DNA of 64,000 nt from CALBPI01 sp963922335 (GTDB lineage Bacteria > Pseudomonadota > Gammaproteobacteria > Steroidobacterales > Woeseiaceae), in NCBI GenBank assembly GCA_963922335.1, contig CAWUIB010000002.1, positions 62,001 through 126,000 on the forward strand, in the 5' to 3' direction. Positions 6,680 to 15,419 of the stretch are shown piece by piece (within the stretch, counting starts at the first letter, position 1; each line of letters opens with the position of its first letter). The translations under genes and the position numbers were made by a program. The notes under the pieces are model-generated. The model saw nothing but the letters and a program-made list of their open reading frames with translations, ran no database searches and was not told the origin of the DNA.

Positions 6680-9321
6680 TGAAAACAACGAACACACTGC
6701 GCAGAGTATTGGCGACCGCGGTTGCCGGCTGCCTTAGCGCCTCGGTGATCGCGGGTGGTCCTTTGAACACCAACGCGAACGACCCGGATGGTGTTGAGCG
6801 CTGGCCAAACGGCGGTACCGCGATTCCTTATAACATCGACCAGGGTGGCCTTGGCCCGTTGAACGCCGCTGAAGCAGTCGCTTTGGTAGAGAGCGCGCTG
6901 GCGACATGGGAAAGCATCCCGACGGCGACTAATGCTTACGTCACCACTGGCCAAATTCCGTTTGATGTAGACGTGACGAATTTCGCGCCCTTCGTCGACA
7001 ACCTGTTCTTCGGTGGTAACACCGCTGATGGCCTGAGCCCGGTAGTCTTCGACGAGGATGGCTCAATCTTCGTCGCACTGTTTGGTGTGAGCGGCGTTCT
7101 TGGTTTCGCCAGCACCGACACTCGCGCGGCAGACGGTACGCCGCTTGAGGCTGTGAACTTCCTGAATGGCGGCGCAATCCTCGATGGTTTCCCCCTCGCG
7201 GATTTCGAGGGCGTCGTATTCCATGAGTTCGGTCACTACTCGGGCCTCGGCCACACGGTAGTGAATGGCCAGAACATCGCGCTTGGCGATACGTCAGGCC
7301 CGACACCTGCGAACACCTACGGCAACTCGCCTGGCGATCAGACGGAAACCATGTATCCGTTTGCACTGCAGGGCGGTGGTCAGGTGACACCGCATGCGGA
7401 TGACATCGCGTTCATGTCGTTCCTCTACCCGTCAGACACGTTCTTCTCGGGCAGCGGCACAATCACCGGTCAAATCCAGACACCTCAGGGTGAAGGCATC
7501 ACCGGTGTGAACGTCATCGCACGAAACGTCAACGATCCGTTCGTTGACGCTGTATCGGCGATCTCGGGCGATCGCGCAGGCAACGGCATCTACACGATCA
7601 ACGGTTTGACACCGGGAGAGGCGTACACCATCCATGTGGATCAGATCCTCCAGGGTGGATTCTCCACGACGCCGGTTCAGCTGCCGGGGCCTGAGGAGTT
7701 CTTCAACAGCGCCGAATCGTCGGATTCAACCGCTGATGATCCTGCAGACGCGACACCCGTCGTGGTTGCGGCAGGTGCGCCGGTTGAAGGTGTGGACATC
7801 ATCTTCAACGCACCGCCTCCAGGTTCAATTCCGCTGGACGACGATAACTTCGTCGAGCTGTTCCCAAGCTTCACGATTGGGCTCTGCGGCCGGCAGTACG
7901 ACTCTCTGTTCGTGAACTCGAACGGCAGCATCTCTTTCGGTGCTGGTGATTCTGCGTTCATCGACAGCATTGGCGGCATGCTCGCTGGGCCACCGCGAAT
8001 CGCGGGCCTCTGGGACGACTTAAGTCCGAACAATGGCGGCAGCGTTTCGTTTGAAGAAAAAGCAGATCGTTTCACCGTGACCTTCAGCAACGTGCCTGAA
8101 TTCCCGGCGGCTGGAGGCAACACCTTCACGATCTCGATCTTCAAAACGCGCAACCAGCGTAACGGCGTTGACACCGGAACAGTTTCGAATCCGTTCCGTA
8201 TCGACTACGGCACACTAACGGCGACCGACGGACTGGCGGGCTTCAGCTGTGGTGGCTTGGACACCAGTGGGTTCGAAGAGCCGTCAGACTTGTCTGCATC
8301 CAGACGTTCTATCAAAACGCGTGGAAAAGCCGCGGTCTACGAGCAGTTCAATTTCCTCTCAGTGAATGATCTGTCCGGCAGCACCCTGCGCTTCCTCGCG
8401 ACACGTCCGTTCAAGGACGCGTTTGAGTCGAACGACTCCGCTGAAGATGCGGCGAAAATCTCACTGCCATTCAACACGATCGATCGTTACAGCGGCATCA
8501 CCGCCGGCGATGTGGACTTCTACAAGTTCTCCGCAGAAGCCGGCTCGACCCTGTTCGCAGAGGTCATCAGCGGCGGCATCGATTCGGTGATGGGACTGTT
8601 CTTGCTTGAGGACGGCGTCGCAACACCGGTCGCATTCGACGATGACGGTGGCGCGGGCGTACTCTCAGCGCTCCAGATTCCGCTGGAGGTAACAGGCACT
8701 TACGCTATCGCTGTATCCACGTTCCCGGACTTCGACTTTGTCGGCGCTGGTTTCGGTGAAGGCCGTTATGTGCTCAGCATCGAAACGGTAGATGGTTTCA
8801 TCCTGTCGCTCGGCGATGACGATTCGGCGGAAGTCGACCTCGGCTTCAGCTTCCCGTTCAATGGCGAGACCTACACCAGCGTGTTCGTCAACTCGAACGG
8901 TAACCTGACGTTCGGCGAAGGTGACACCGACTTCTCTGAGTCCACCTTCGACTTCCTGAACGGCCCACCGCGTATCGCACCGCTGTTTGACGATCTGTCG
9001 CCAAACGCGGGTGGTCGGGTAGTCGTTGATGGTGACGGCACGACTTTCACGGTAGCCTTCGAGGGTGTACCTGAGTTCTTTGCCAGCACCACCAACACCT
9101 TCACAGTGACACTGTCTGCTGACGGCAGCATCAACATCGCCTACGGCGGCATTGCTGCGACCGATGGTCTGGTTGGCGTCACGGAAGGTAACGGTGCAGC
9201 CGATCCAGGTTCGAGCGACCTTAGCGAGAGCTCAGGCCTGTCTGCTACCGGCACAACCTACGAGTTGTTTGACTTCATTAATACGAATGACCTTTCGGAT
9301 TCTGAAATCGACTTCGAGTAG
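6679..9321 (+). CDS. Secreted matrixin-family zinc metalloprotease with beta-sandwich and PPC domains
   Basis: The 880-residue product has a signal peptide (about 1-25). The catalytic domain (about 28-255) carries the metzincin motif HEFGHYSGLGH at residues 182-192, giving His182, His186 and His192 as zinc ligands and Glu183 as catalyst, with ETMYP near 224 as the likely Met-turn. It is followed by a carboxypeptidase-regulatory-like module (about 258-330), a nidogen-like beta-sandwich (about 385-570), a PPC domain (about 579-690, GDVDFYKFSAEAGS) and a second copy of the beta-sandwich (about 711-860). The two copies share VNSNGxxxFGxGD and GPPRIAxLxDDLSPN. There is no PEP-CTERM or similar sorting tail. 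It forms an operon with the preceding secreted protein and ends at a strong terminator. Confidence 0.88.
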   Translation: MKTTNTLRRVLATAVAGCLSASVIAGGPLNTNANDPDGVERWPNGGTAIPYNIDQGGLGPLNAAEAVALVESALATWESIPTATNAYVTTGQIPFDVDVTNFAPFVDNLFFGGNTADGLSPVVFDEDGSIFVALFGVSGVLGFASTDTRAADGTPLEAVNFLNGGAILDGFPLADFEGVVFHEFGHYSGLGHTVVNGQNIALGDTSGPTPANTYGNSPGDQTETMYPFALQGGGQVTPHADDIAFMSFLYPSDTFFSGSGTITGQIQTPQGEGITGVNVIARNVNDPFVDAVSAISGDRAGNGIYTINGLTPGEAYTIHVDQILQGGFSTTPVQLPGPEEFFNSAESSDSTADDPADATPVVVAAGAPVEGVDIIFNAPPPGSIPLDDDNFVELFPSFTIGLCGRQYDSLFVNSNGSISFGAGDSAFIDSIGGMLAGPPRIAGLWDDLSPNNGGSVSFEEKADRFTVTFSNVPEFPAAGGNTFTISIFKTRNQRNGVDTGTVSNPFRIDYGTLTATDGLAGFSCGGLDTSGFEEPSDLSASRRSIKTRGKAAVYEQFNFLSVNDLSGSTLRFLATRPFKDAFESNDSAEDAAKISLPFNTIDRYSGITAGDVDFYKFSAEAGSTLFAEVISGGIDSVMGLFLLEDGVATPVAFDDDGGAGVLSALQIPLEVTGTYAIAVSTFPDFDFVGAGFGEGRYVLSIETVDGFILSLGDDDSAEVDLGFSFPFNGETYTSVFVNSNGNLTFGEGDTDFSESTFDFLNGPPRIAPLFDDLSPNAGGRVVVDGDGTTFTVAFEGVPEFFASTTNTFTVTLSADGSINIAYGGIAATDGLVGVTEGNGAADPGSSDLSESSGLSATGTTYELFDFINTNDLSDSEIDFE

Positions 9322-9333
9322 TTGAGGATCACG

Positions 9334-9351
9334 CTGCGCCGCAAGGCGCAG
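9334..9351 (+). other. GC-rich hairpin after the protease gene
   Basis: CTGCGCC and GGCGCAG pair around a GCAA tetraloop, 13 bases after the protease stop. It has no T-run of its own and precedes the full terminator at 9361, so it may stabilise the 3' end of the message. Confidence 0.5.
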
Positions 9352-9360
9352 TCGTTTCGG

Positions 9361-9390
9361 AAAGGGCAGCTTCGGCTGCCCTTTCTTTTT
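9361..9390 (+). terminator. Rho-independent terminator of the matrixin operon
   Basis: A 10-bp stem AAAGGGCAGC / GCTGCCCTTT closed by a TTCG tetraloop is followed by CTTTTT. It separates the protease from the NUDIX gene, whose ATG is only 14 bases further on. Confidence 0.9.
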
Positions 9391-9403
9391 GGGAGTTAAA
9401 TCA

Positions 9404-9970
9404 ATGACAAAACCAGGCCACTGGACACGACAGACAACACGACTGGTTTATGAGAATCCGTGGATGTCGGTGCATGAAGACGAGGTAATCGCACCTGGCG
9501 GTACGGAGCATCTATACGGTCATGTCCACTTCAAGAATATGGCCGTGGCGATACTGGCCGTCGACGACTCTGATTGCATCTTGCTGGTCTCTCAAAGTCG
9601 CTACACGTTGGGCATAAAGACGATAGAGCTTCCGATGGGCGGCGCACCGCTCCACGAGGATCCGCTGTTGGCAGCCAAGCGTGAGCTACGTGAAGAAACC
9701 GGTTACTCCGCAGACCATTGGACGCAACTGATGAGCGTGCATCCCAGCAACTCAATCACTGATGAAGTTGGATTGGTTTTCCTCGCCACCGGGCTGACGC
9801 GTGGTGACAGCGCACTCGAAGAGACAGAGGATATCGAGCTTATGCGAGTGCCCGCTGACACCGCGATAGGCATGGCGATGGACGGTTCGATCACCGACGC
9901 CATCAGCGTTCTGGCGCTACTGCGCCTTGCGTTGATGCGTAAGGGTACGAGCGATAAGCGTGCACGGTGA
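9404..9970 (+). CDS. NUDIX hydrolase, ADP-ribose/NudE-like
   Basis: The 188-residue protein contains the Nudix box GGAPLHE plus AAKRELREETGY (about residues 78-100), matching Gx5Ex7REUxEExGU, with the two Glu that bind magnesium. The N-terminal part (YENPWMSVHEDEVIAPGG) and overall size resemble ADP-sugar or NudE-type pyrophosphatases, which clear ADP-ribose, NADH or diadenosine compounds. ATG 9404 is preferred over an in-frame TTG at 9389 that lies inside the upstream terminator's T-run. Substrate cannot be told from sequence alone. The gene stands alone behind the terminator and is followed by a small lipoprotein gene 52 bases on. Confidence 0.88.
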   Translation: MTKPGHWTRQTTRLVYENPWMSVHEDEVIAPGGTEHLYGHVHFKNMAVAILAVDDSDCILLVSQSRYTLGIKTIELPMGGAPLHEDPLLAAKRELREETGYSADHWTQLMSVHPSNSITDEVGLVFLATGLTRGDSALEETEDIELMRVPADTAIGMAMDGSITDAISVLALLRLALMRKGTSDKRAR

Positions 9971-10022
9971 CGGTCAAGTATGCGACGATTTAGAAAAAGT
10001 TTTGCACAAAAGGAGCGTCCCC

Positions 10023-10352
10023 ATGCCTAACCACAGTAACCGTTACCTGCGAACCATTTTGGCGCTGGCGGGGCTCTCTATCCTTGGCGGTTGCGCCAGC
10101 GTGGAACGTACGGTCATCGAAGACGGTTCTGAGGTCTTTTCAGTGATCTGCGATGGCAACAGCCGTGGTGCAAATTTCTGCCTTGAGAAAGCCGGACGCA
10201 CATGCGCTGCCCGCAACGGCTACAAGGTCTTGAGCAACGACGGTCGTGTCGCTGAAGGACTGGACAAGGCCGCATTAGCAGACCTGTCGGCTTATATGGA
10301 TTTCGCTTCAGACCGTAATCGACTCGTTTTTGTCTGCAACGACGACGAGTAG
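10023..10352 (+). CDS. Small lipoprotein with four cysteines in the mature part
   Basis: The 109-residue product starts at ATG 10023, behind AAAAGGAGCG. It has a lipoprotein signal peptide ending in the lipobox LGGCAS (Cys at residue 24 becomes the lipidated N-terminus). The mature part has further Cys in VICDGN, NFCLEK, RTCAAR and FVCNDD, suggesting two disulfides in the periplasm. No family was recognised. It lies tail to tail with the large MCP gene; a small hairpin separates them. Confidence 0.75.
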   Translation: MPNHSNRYLRTILALAGLSILGGCASVERTVIEDGSEVFSVICDGNSRGANFCLEKAGRTCAARNGYKVLSNDGRVAEGLDKAALADLSAYMDFASDRNRLVFVCNDDE

Positions 10353-10357
10353 ATCAA

Positions 10358-10380
10358 ATTTTGGGGGATCTCCCCTCAAG
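10358..10380. terminator. Short hairpin between convergent genes
   Basis: AAATTTTGGGGGATCTCCCCTC contains GGGGA-TC-TCCCC at 10364-10375. The stem is short and the flanking T/A tracts are modest, so it is a weak bidirectional terminator candidate for the lipoprotein and MCP genes. Confidence 0.4.
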
Positions 10381-13300
10381 CCGCACGATGGGCGCCGTTG
10401 CTCCCTGAGGCTGGGCCACTCAGTTTTGTAGTCGCCGGCGTCGCCCTCTTCGTGTTGAAGAAGCGCATCAGCTGGTTCAACCCATCCGCTTGCTCAGTGA
10501 GCGCCTGGCTTCCCTGTGCCGCTTCCTCGACGAGTGCAGCGTTTTGCTGAGTTAATTCGTCGATTTGAGTCACCGCGCCATTGATCTCCTGAATACCAGC
10601 AGACTGATTCCGGTTCGCACTGGCGATCTTGGCGACCATGCCCGACACCTGGTCTACGCCCTTGACGATTTCCTCAAGCGTCTTGCCAGTCTCGTTAACG
10701 AGTTGTGAGCCAACATCAACTCGGGTGGTGCTCGCCTCGATCAGCTCCTTTATTTGACGCGCCGCAGACCCGCTTCGTCCTGCCAGGTTTCGAACTTCGT
10801 TAGCAACAACTGCAAATCCTCTGCCCTGCTCGCCTGCTCTGGCAGCTTCTACAGCGGCGTTGAGTGCCAGCAGATTGGTCTGGAAAGCAATCTCATCGAT
10901 CACACCGATAATGGCGGTGACCTCCTTGCTTGAGCTACTGATGTCCTTCATGGCACTAATCGCCTGCTTGACAACAGTGCCACCGCGTTCGGCCTGCTCT
11001 CGCGCGGTCAGGGCCAGTGCTTCCGCTTCCTGCGCATTGCTCGCGTTGGTGGCAACCGCGCCTGTCATCTCCTCGATACTCGCCGCAGTCTCTTCAAGAC
11101 TCGCAGCCTGCGATTCGGTACGTCGCGCCAGGTCAACGTTACCCTGCGAGATTTCTTCAGCCGCACTGCGTACCCAGCCTGCCGATTGCTGAATGCGGCT
11201 CACCACGTCGGTGAGCTGGGCGATCGTCGTGTTGGCATCAGTCTTCAGCTGCTCGAAAGCACCCGCATATTCACGGTCGATGGTCTCTGTGAGATCGCCC
11301 TTCGCCACCGCTGCGAATACGCGCATCGTGTCATCCAGAACGAACTGGGCAATGCCCACGAGTTGGTTCACGTTCTCCGACAGCGTAGCGAAGAAGCCAG
11401 TCTTGTCGTCAAGTGCAATTCTTCTACTAAGGTCACCACCAAGTGCTGCAGTCACAACACCCTGCACTTCCGCTTCAACGGCTAGCTCTGCGGTTCGATC
11501 AACCCATTCGAAAACGGTGCCGATCCGATCACCGTCATCGCCAAAAACCGGATTGGCAATGTAATCGACCGTCACGGTATCGAACACGACTTGAGACTGA
11601 TATCGCTCACTGAGCGACTCGAAAACCTGCGGGTCGGACTCACGGTGGAGTATGGCAATGTGCGTACCTTGAAGGTCCGTGATGTTGCCCTCTCCAATCG
11701 CGCGCAAAATGTCTTCTCTGGCATCATTGAAAAAGGCATGCATCGCGTGATTCGCATACACCACCTTATGATCGGGGCCCGCGATCATCACATTGGCAGC
11801 CGCACTGTTGAGCGCTTCGCGTACCCGACCGTTTTCCTCGAGAGTTGCCTTGACGACCACCTCTTGTGCCAACGCCTTCGTCTGGTCACGCCATTCGAAG
11901 ACCGTCCCTATACGCTCGCCATTATCCGAGAACACCGGATTCGATGCGTAGTCGATCGTGTGAATACCGAAGACAAGCCTGCCGTGTTGCGCACTGTTGC
12001 TTGACGCATCGAAGGCGGCGCCCTGCGCAACTTCGCGGTGCAACGAAGACACGTCAGCACCAATCACTGACGCGGCAATAAAACCAGGTACCCGCTCGGC
12101 GATTGACAATTCGATCTGAGCGAGGAAGTCCGTCATCGCAATATTTGCAAAGACGACCTGATTCTCTCGACCAGCGATCATCACCATGCCGTCAACATTC
12201 ACAAGCGCCTCGCGAATACGACCGTTTTCAGCAAGCGTAATCTCTACCTCACGCGCCTCCTCAAGATCGGCGGTTCGATCTCGCCACTCGACGACGGTAC
12301 CGACACGGTCACCGTTGTCGGCATAGACCGGATTCGCTACATAGTCGATCGTGTGCGGACCGAACGTGATTCGCGCCTCGGTCTCACTCGAGATACTCGC
12401 CAGTGACTTTGACGGGGATTGGTGCAGTTGCTCAAGATCAACCCCTTCAAGCGAGCCGTCAATTGAAATCGTGGTGTCGGCCTCAACGTGCGAATGAATG
12501 TGGTCAACAAACTCGCGCAACGCGTCATTAACGAAAATGATTTTGCCGTCCGGACCTGCAATGAGCACGTACCCCGATACGTTCATTAGCGCCTGGCGGA
12601 CTCGGCCATTCTCAGCAAGTAACAGTCGATCAGATTCGATCCGCTCACGCAGCCGCCGCTGCATGACGCGTGCCGATGCAAATACGCCTGTCTCCGGCGC
12701 CCCGGTCGACATCTCCACGCTGAGGTTATCGTTTGCGATCTCATTAACGAAGTACTCAAGTCGTGAAGGATCAGCGCCCAATTGACGCATCGTCGAAACG
12801 ATAAGTGCCACCCCGAGTACGACAGCAAGAATCAGCGGTAACAGCGCAGTAACCGATGTTGCTGTAACCGTTGTCTCTGCACGCTCCAATCCGGCCTGCG
12901 CGAGCGCGCGTAAGTCGGCTGAAAGTTGATCTTCCATTTGCTTGAGCAGGTTGATTTTTTGCGTCTGCTGTTCAAACCAGTAAGTCGACGAGGTTTCAAA
13001 CCCACCAGTCGCGGAACGCGCAAGCGCTATAGAACGCATTCGTTCTGTTTCCCGAACCGCGTCGTTGTCCATCAGTCGGTCAAAGGCAAGGCGTTGAACC
13101 GATGTGGCGGCCGACCTGAACACATCCAGGTACACGCTCTGCGTCGTGACTAACGTGCGAAATTTGTCGTTGAGGCCCGGACCAAACTGGTCATTAGCAA
13201 AGGTATTCGACAAAACCGCGCGTTCGATGCCGGCGCGCTCCTTGCTTTGCAGGAATGCGACGTAGGCAGAACCACGAATGCCGAATTCACCGACACTACT

Positions 13301-13789
13301 CAAGCGCGGCAAGAATTCGATCAACCCTAGAAACTCACCGTTGATACCGGTGTAGTACCCCAAAGCATCACCCAAGAGAATCTCTAACGCCTGAACACGC
13401 TCTCGAACCTCGAGGATCCGTTGCAGGTCTTGAACGCCTGCTGCGAGTTTCGCTGAAAACTCCGCGCCAAAGCGCTCTGAGTCAAAAGTTTCCAGCAATT
13501 GCCGCAGCTCGGCGATCCGGTCGTCAGTGATAGCGTAGTGGTCACGGATTTGCGGGCCAAAGCTCTCGCCATCACTGCCCAGAAATCCTGCGGACATGCC
13601 TCGCTCTTTCTGGAGCTCGTGCACCATCGCGCTCGACACAACCGCGAACTCCGCAAGCTCCAGCAGCCTCGAGTTCTCCTCACGAAACGCCAACGCGTGC
13701 CGAATGTCAGACTGCGCCAGCCACACGAGACCCAACGCGGGAACCAGCAGCGCCAAGGCCAGCTTCCAAACCAAAGGTAGTCGATTCAT
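10376..13789 (-). CDS. Methyl-accepting chemotaxis protein with NIT sensor and three tandem PAS modules
   Basis: At 1137 residues this is about twice the usual MCP length. Helix 1 (about 7-23) and helix 2 (about 313-331) bracket a periplasmic NIT-type domain, recognised by VHELQKERGMSAGFLGS; NIT domains sense nitrate/nitrite in characterised receptors. In the cytoplasm, after a HAMP-like stretch, come three repeated PAS modules of about 130 residues (about 393-520, 520-650, 650-780), each opening with ENGR(V/I)R(Q/E)AL and closing with (R/D)(V/I)GTVxEWxDxT. HAMP-like repeats (GDLSRRI, GDLTETI) and a signalling coiled coil with DEIAFQTNLLALNAAVEAAR follow. The tail is flexible and has no CheR-docking pentapeptide. 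Ligands of the PAS modules are unknown. Confidence 0.92.
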   Translation of the reverse strand: MNRLPLVWKLALALLVPALGLVWLAQSDIRHALAFREENSRLLELAEFAVVSSAMVHELQKERGMSAGFLGSDGESFGPQIRDHYAITDDRIAELRQLLETFDSERFGAEFSAKLAAGVQDLQRILEVRERVQALEILLGDALGYYTGINGEFLGLIEFLPRLSSVGEFGIRGSAYVAFLQSKERAGIERAVLSNTFANDQFGPGLNDKFRTLVTTQSVYLDVFRSAATSVQRLAFDRLMDNDAVRETERMRSIALARSATGGFETSSTYWFEQQTQKINLLKQMEDQLSADLRALAQAGLERAETTVTATSVTALLPLILAVVLGVALIVSTMRQLGADPSRLEYFVNEIANDNLSVEMSTGAPETGVFASARVMQRRLRERIESDRLLLAENGRVRQALMNVSGYVLIAGPDGKIIFVNDALREFVDHIHSHVEADTTISIDGSLEGVDLEQLHQSPSKSLASISSETEARITFGPHTIDYVANPVYADNGDRVGTVVEWRDRTADLEEAREVEITLAENGRIREALVNVDGMVMIAGRENQVVFANIAMTDFLAQIELSIAERVPGFIAASVIGADVSSLHREVAQGAAFDASSNSAQHGRLVFGIHTIDYASNPVFSDNGERIGTVFEWRDQTKALAQEVVVKATLEENGRVREALNSAAANVMIAGPDHKVVYANHAMHAFFNDAREDILRAIGEGNITDLQGTHIAILHRESDPQVFESLSERYQSQVVFDTVTVDYIANPVFGDDGDRIGTVFEWVDRTAELAVEAEVQGVVTAALGGDLSRRIALDDKTGFFATLSENVNQLVGIAQFVLDDTMRVFAAVAKGDLTETIDREYAGAFEQLKTDANTTIAQLTDVVSRIQQSAGWVRSAAEEISQGNVDLARRTESQAASLEETAASIEEMTGAVATNASNAQEAEALALTAREQAERGGTVVKQAISAMKDISSSSKEVTAIIGVIDEIAFQTNLLALNAAVEAARAGEQGRGFAVVANEVRNLAGRSGSAARQIKELIEASTTRVDVGSQLVNETGKTLEEIVKGVDQVSGMVAKIASANRNQSAGIQEINGAVTQIDELTQQNAALVEEAAQGSQALTEQADGLNQLMRFFNTKRATPATTKLSGPASGSNGAHRAA

Positions 13790-13854
13790 GTCAGTCGCAA
13801 TTCCCTAATTCCGCGTCGTCTGGGCCGATCCCGCAATAGAGTAGCGGCAGGAAT

Positions 13855-14757
13855 TTAGGTCGGTTTAACGTGCTTACTGGCTTTTCGTCCCGCGTCGCGT
13901 GAGCCGGGCGGCAGAAACAAGACTGACAGGCGCGCCACCAAACCGCTTGCAAGCTGCCACTCCTGCCAAAGCCGTCGGAAACCGGAGACGAAAATGACCA
14001 ATGGATTTACAGAACGGATTGGGCGGGTGACACCGAAATCCACCCTATTCTGCTCTTCGGCAAAGCTGCCGAATATGCGGTCCCAGATAATCAGGACACC
14101 GCCGTAGTTCTTGTCGAGATATTCGGGGTTACGCCCGTGGTGTACACGATGATGGGAAGGCGTGTTGAAGACCAATTCTATGGGCCTCGGGAGCTTGCCG
14201 ATCGCCTCTGTGTGTAACCAGGTTTGATAAAGCAGTACGACGGCTTCGGCAAAAATCACGGCAAATGGGTCGAAACCGATCAGCACTATAGGTGCATGGA
14301 AGAACAACGGCCAAAAGGCGTCCATCGGACCGAATCGGTAGGCGACTGACATGTTGTAGTGCGGCGAAGAGTGGTGCACCAAATGTGTCGCCCACGCCAA
14401 CGCTACCCGATGGCTAAATCGGTGTTCCCAATAGTAGGCAAAGTCCGCAATGAACAGCAGACCGACCAAACTCCAGCCATTCGTCGGAATAGCGAATAGC
14501 GCAAACTCATGAAAAAAAGACAGCGCGCTAACATAGAACGTAAAGAACAGCACCACCGATACAGCGAGGTACAACACCTGCACCGCGAAGTTCGCCACCG
14601 TGTCACCCACAAGACGCCAGCTCAAATCACGCCGCCATGCATAACGGATGAGTTCGAAACCCAGGAACACCAGCGATATCACGAAGAACCACTCGCTAAG
14701 CGTAGTCTCGAGATCGTAGAGCTCGAGCTCTGACACAGACGCAATCAACCAATCCAT
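13855..14757 (-). CDS. Sterol desaturase / fatty acid hydroxylase superfamily membrane protein
   Basis: The 300-residue integral membrane protein has hydrophobic segments at about 20-40, 55-75, 85-105 and 140-165 and the three histidine clusters of the superfamily: HRFSH, HLVHHSSPHYN and HHRVHHG. These bind a di-iron centre that hydroxylates or desaturates lipids. Arrangement and length match bacterial members of unknown substrate. ATG 14757 follows TTGAGG with 8-base spacing. It is divergent from a TetR gene across 82 bases holding two copies of an ATTATC-N6-GATAAT operator, so TetR repression in response to a lipid or sterol-like ligand is likely (inference). Confidence 0.88.
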   Translation of the reverse strand: MDWLIASVSELELYDLETTLSEWFFVISLVFLGFELIRYAWRRDLSWRLVGDTVANFAVQVLYLAVSVVLFFTFYVSALSFFHEFALFAIPTNGWSLVGLLFIADFAYYWEHRFSHRVALAWATHLVHHSSPHYNMSVAYRFGPMDAFWPLFFHAPIVLIGFDPFAVIFAEAVVLLYQTWLHTEAIGKLPRPIELVFNTPSHHRVHHGRNPEYLDKNYGGVLIIWDRIFGSFAEEQNRVDFGVTRPIRSVNPLVIFVSGFRRLWQEWQLASGLVARLSVLFLPPGSRDAGRKASKHVKPT

Positions 14758-14773
14758 CCGAAAACCTCAATTA

Positions 14774-14791
14774 ATTATCTATTTTGATAAT
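14774..14791. promoter_or_regulatory. TetR operator copy 1 (ATTATC-N6-GATAAT)
   Basis: A perfect inverted repeat with 6-bp spacing, 16 bases upstream of the desaturase start codon. Its right half overlaps the -10 (TAAATT, 14789-14794 on minus) of the desaturase promoter and the -35 (TTGATA, 14784-14789 on plus) of the tetR promoter. Confidence 0.65.
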
Positions 14792-14817
14792 TTATGTTGC
14801 GCATGGTAAATTGTCAA
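14784..14817. promoter_or_regulatory. Overlapping divergent sigma-70 promoters for desaturase and tetR
   Basis: Minus strand: TTGACA (14817-14812), 17-bp spacer, TAAATT (14794-14789). Plus strand: TTGATA (14784-14789), 17-bp spacer, TAAATT (14807-14812). The two promoters occupy the same 34 bp, which is itself a near palindrome, so one repressor could shut both. Confidence 0.65.
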
Positions 14818-14827
14818 CGTCGATAAT
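14810..14827. promoter_or_regulatory. TetR operator copy 2 (ATTGTC-N6-GATAAT)
   Basis: Same half sites and spacing as copy 1 with one base changed, centred 36 bp away and ending 12 bases before the tetR ATG. Its left half overlaps the desaturase -35 (TTGACA, minus, 14812-14817) and abuts the tetR -10 (TAAATT, 14807-14812). Confidence 0.6.
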
Positions 14828-14839
14828 TAATAAATCGCT

Positions 14840-15415
14840 ATGGCTCGACCCACAAAAAAAGCTGAAAGACGCGCCGAGATTCTCACGGCGTTTGGTCGGT
14901 GTATCGCCCGCTATGGCGTGGAGGGGGCCACCCTGGATAAGGTCGCCGCGGAGGCTGGGCTCGCAAGAGCACTGATTCGCCACAACGTGGGCAATCGTGA
15001 CGAGCTACTCGAGGCGTTCATCGCGCACTACCGTGAAAAGACAAATAAGGCGTTTGATGCGCTCTTCGATGCACTTCCCGAAACGGACCCGGTGCCCACA
15101 CTCATTGACTGGTTGTTCGATCCCGACTTCAGCGATCCGGACGAGGCGAGCGTGTCCAACGCGCTATTTACGGCCGCAATCGAGCACCCTGCGCTTGCGC
15201 GCGCGCTGAATGCGTGGACCGAAGGATTCACCGAGCAGATCGCGAGCGTGTTGCAGCGCGCTTACCCCAACTCGACCGAGCACTGTCATGCTGCAGCGGT
15301 TGCGTTGGTCGCGGTCTACTTCAATTTCGACACCATGGCGCCACTGGGTGACCCGAAGCACTGGCGGCAGATTTCCCTATCTGCCGCCGAACTGATCCTT
15401 GAGGCTCTGGACTAG
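14840..15415 (+). CDS. TetR-family transcriptional regulator
   Basis: The 191-residue protein has an N-terminal helix-turn-helix (about residues 8-55): RRAEILTAFGRCIARYGVEGATLDKVAAEAGLARALIRHNVGNRDEL, here abbreviated to its key parts TLDKVAAEAGLA and IRHNVGNRDEL, typical of TetR. The C-terminal ligand-binding domain (about 60-190) is unrecognised. Start ATG 14840 has no clear Shine-Dalgarno sequence; the leader would be about 20 bases and contains operator copy 2. It is divergent from the sterol-desaturase-family gene and most likely represses that gene and itself. Confidence 0.88.
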   Translation: MARPTKKAERRAEILTAFGRCIARYGVEGATLDKVAAEAGLARALIRHNVGNRDELLEAFIAHYREKTNKAFDALFDALPETDPVPTLIDWLFDPDFSDPDEASVSNALFTAAIEHPALARALNAWTEGFTEQIASVLQRAYPNSTEHCHAAAVALVAVYFNFDTMAPLGDPKHWRQISLSAAELILEALD

Positions 15416-15419
15416 CGGG

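Noticed and set aside
11450..12620. CRISPR-like or tandem DNA repeat
   Set aside because: The periodicity is of about 390 bases and is explained by the three PAS modules of the MCP; repeats are diverged and coding.
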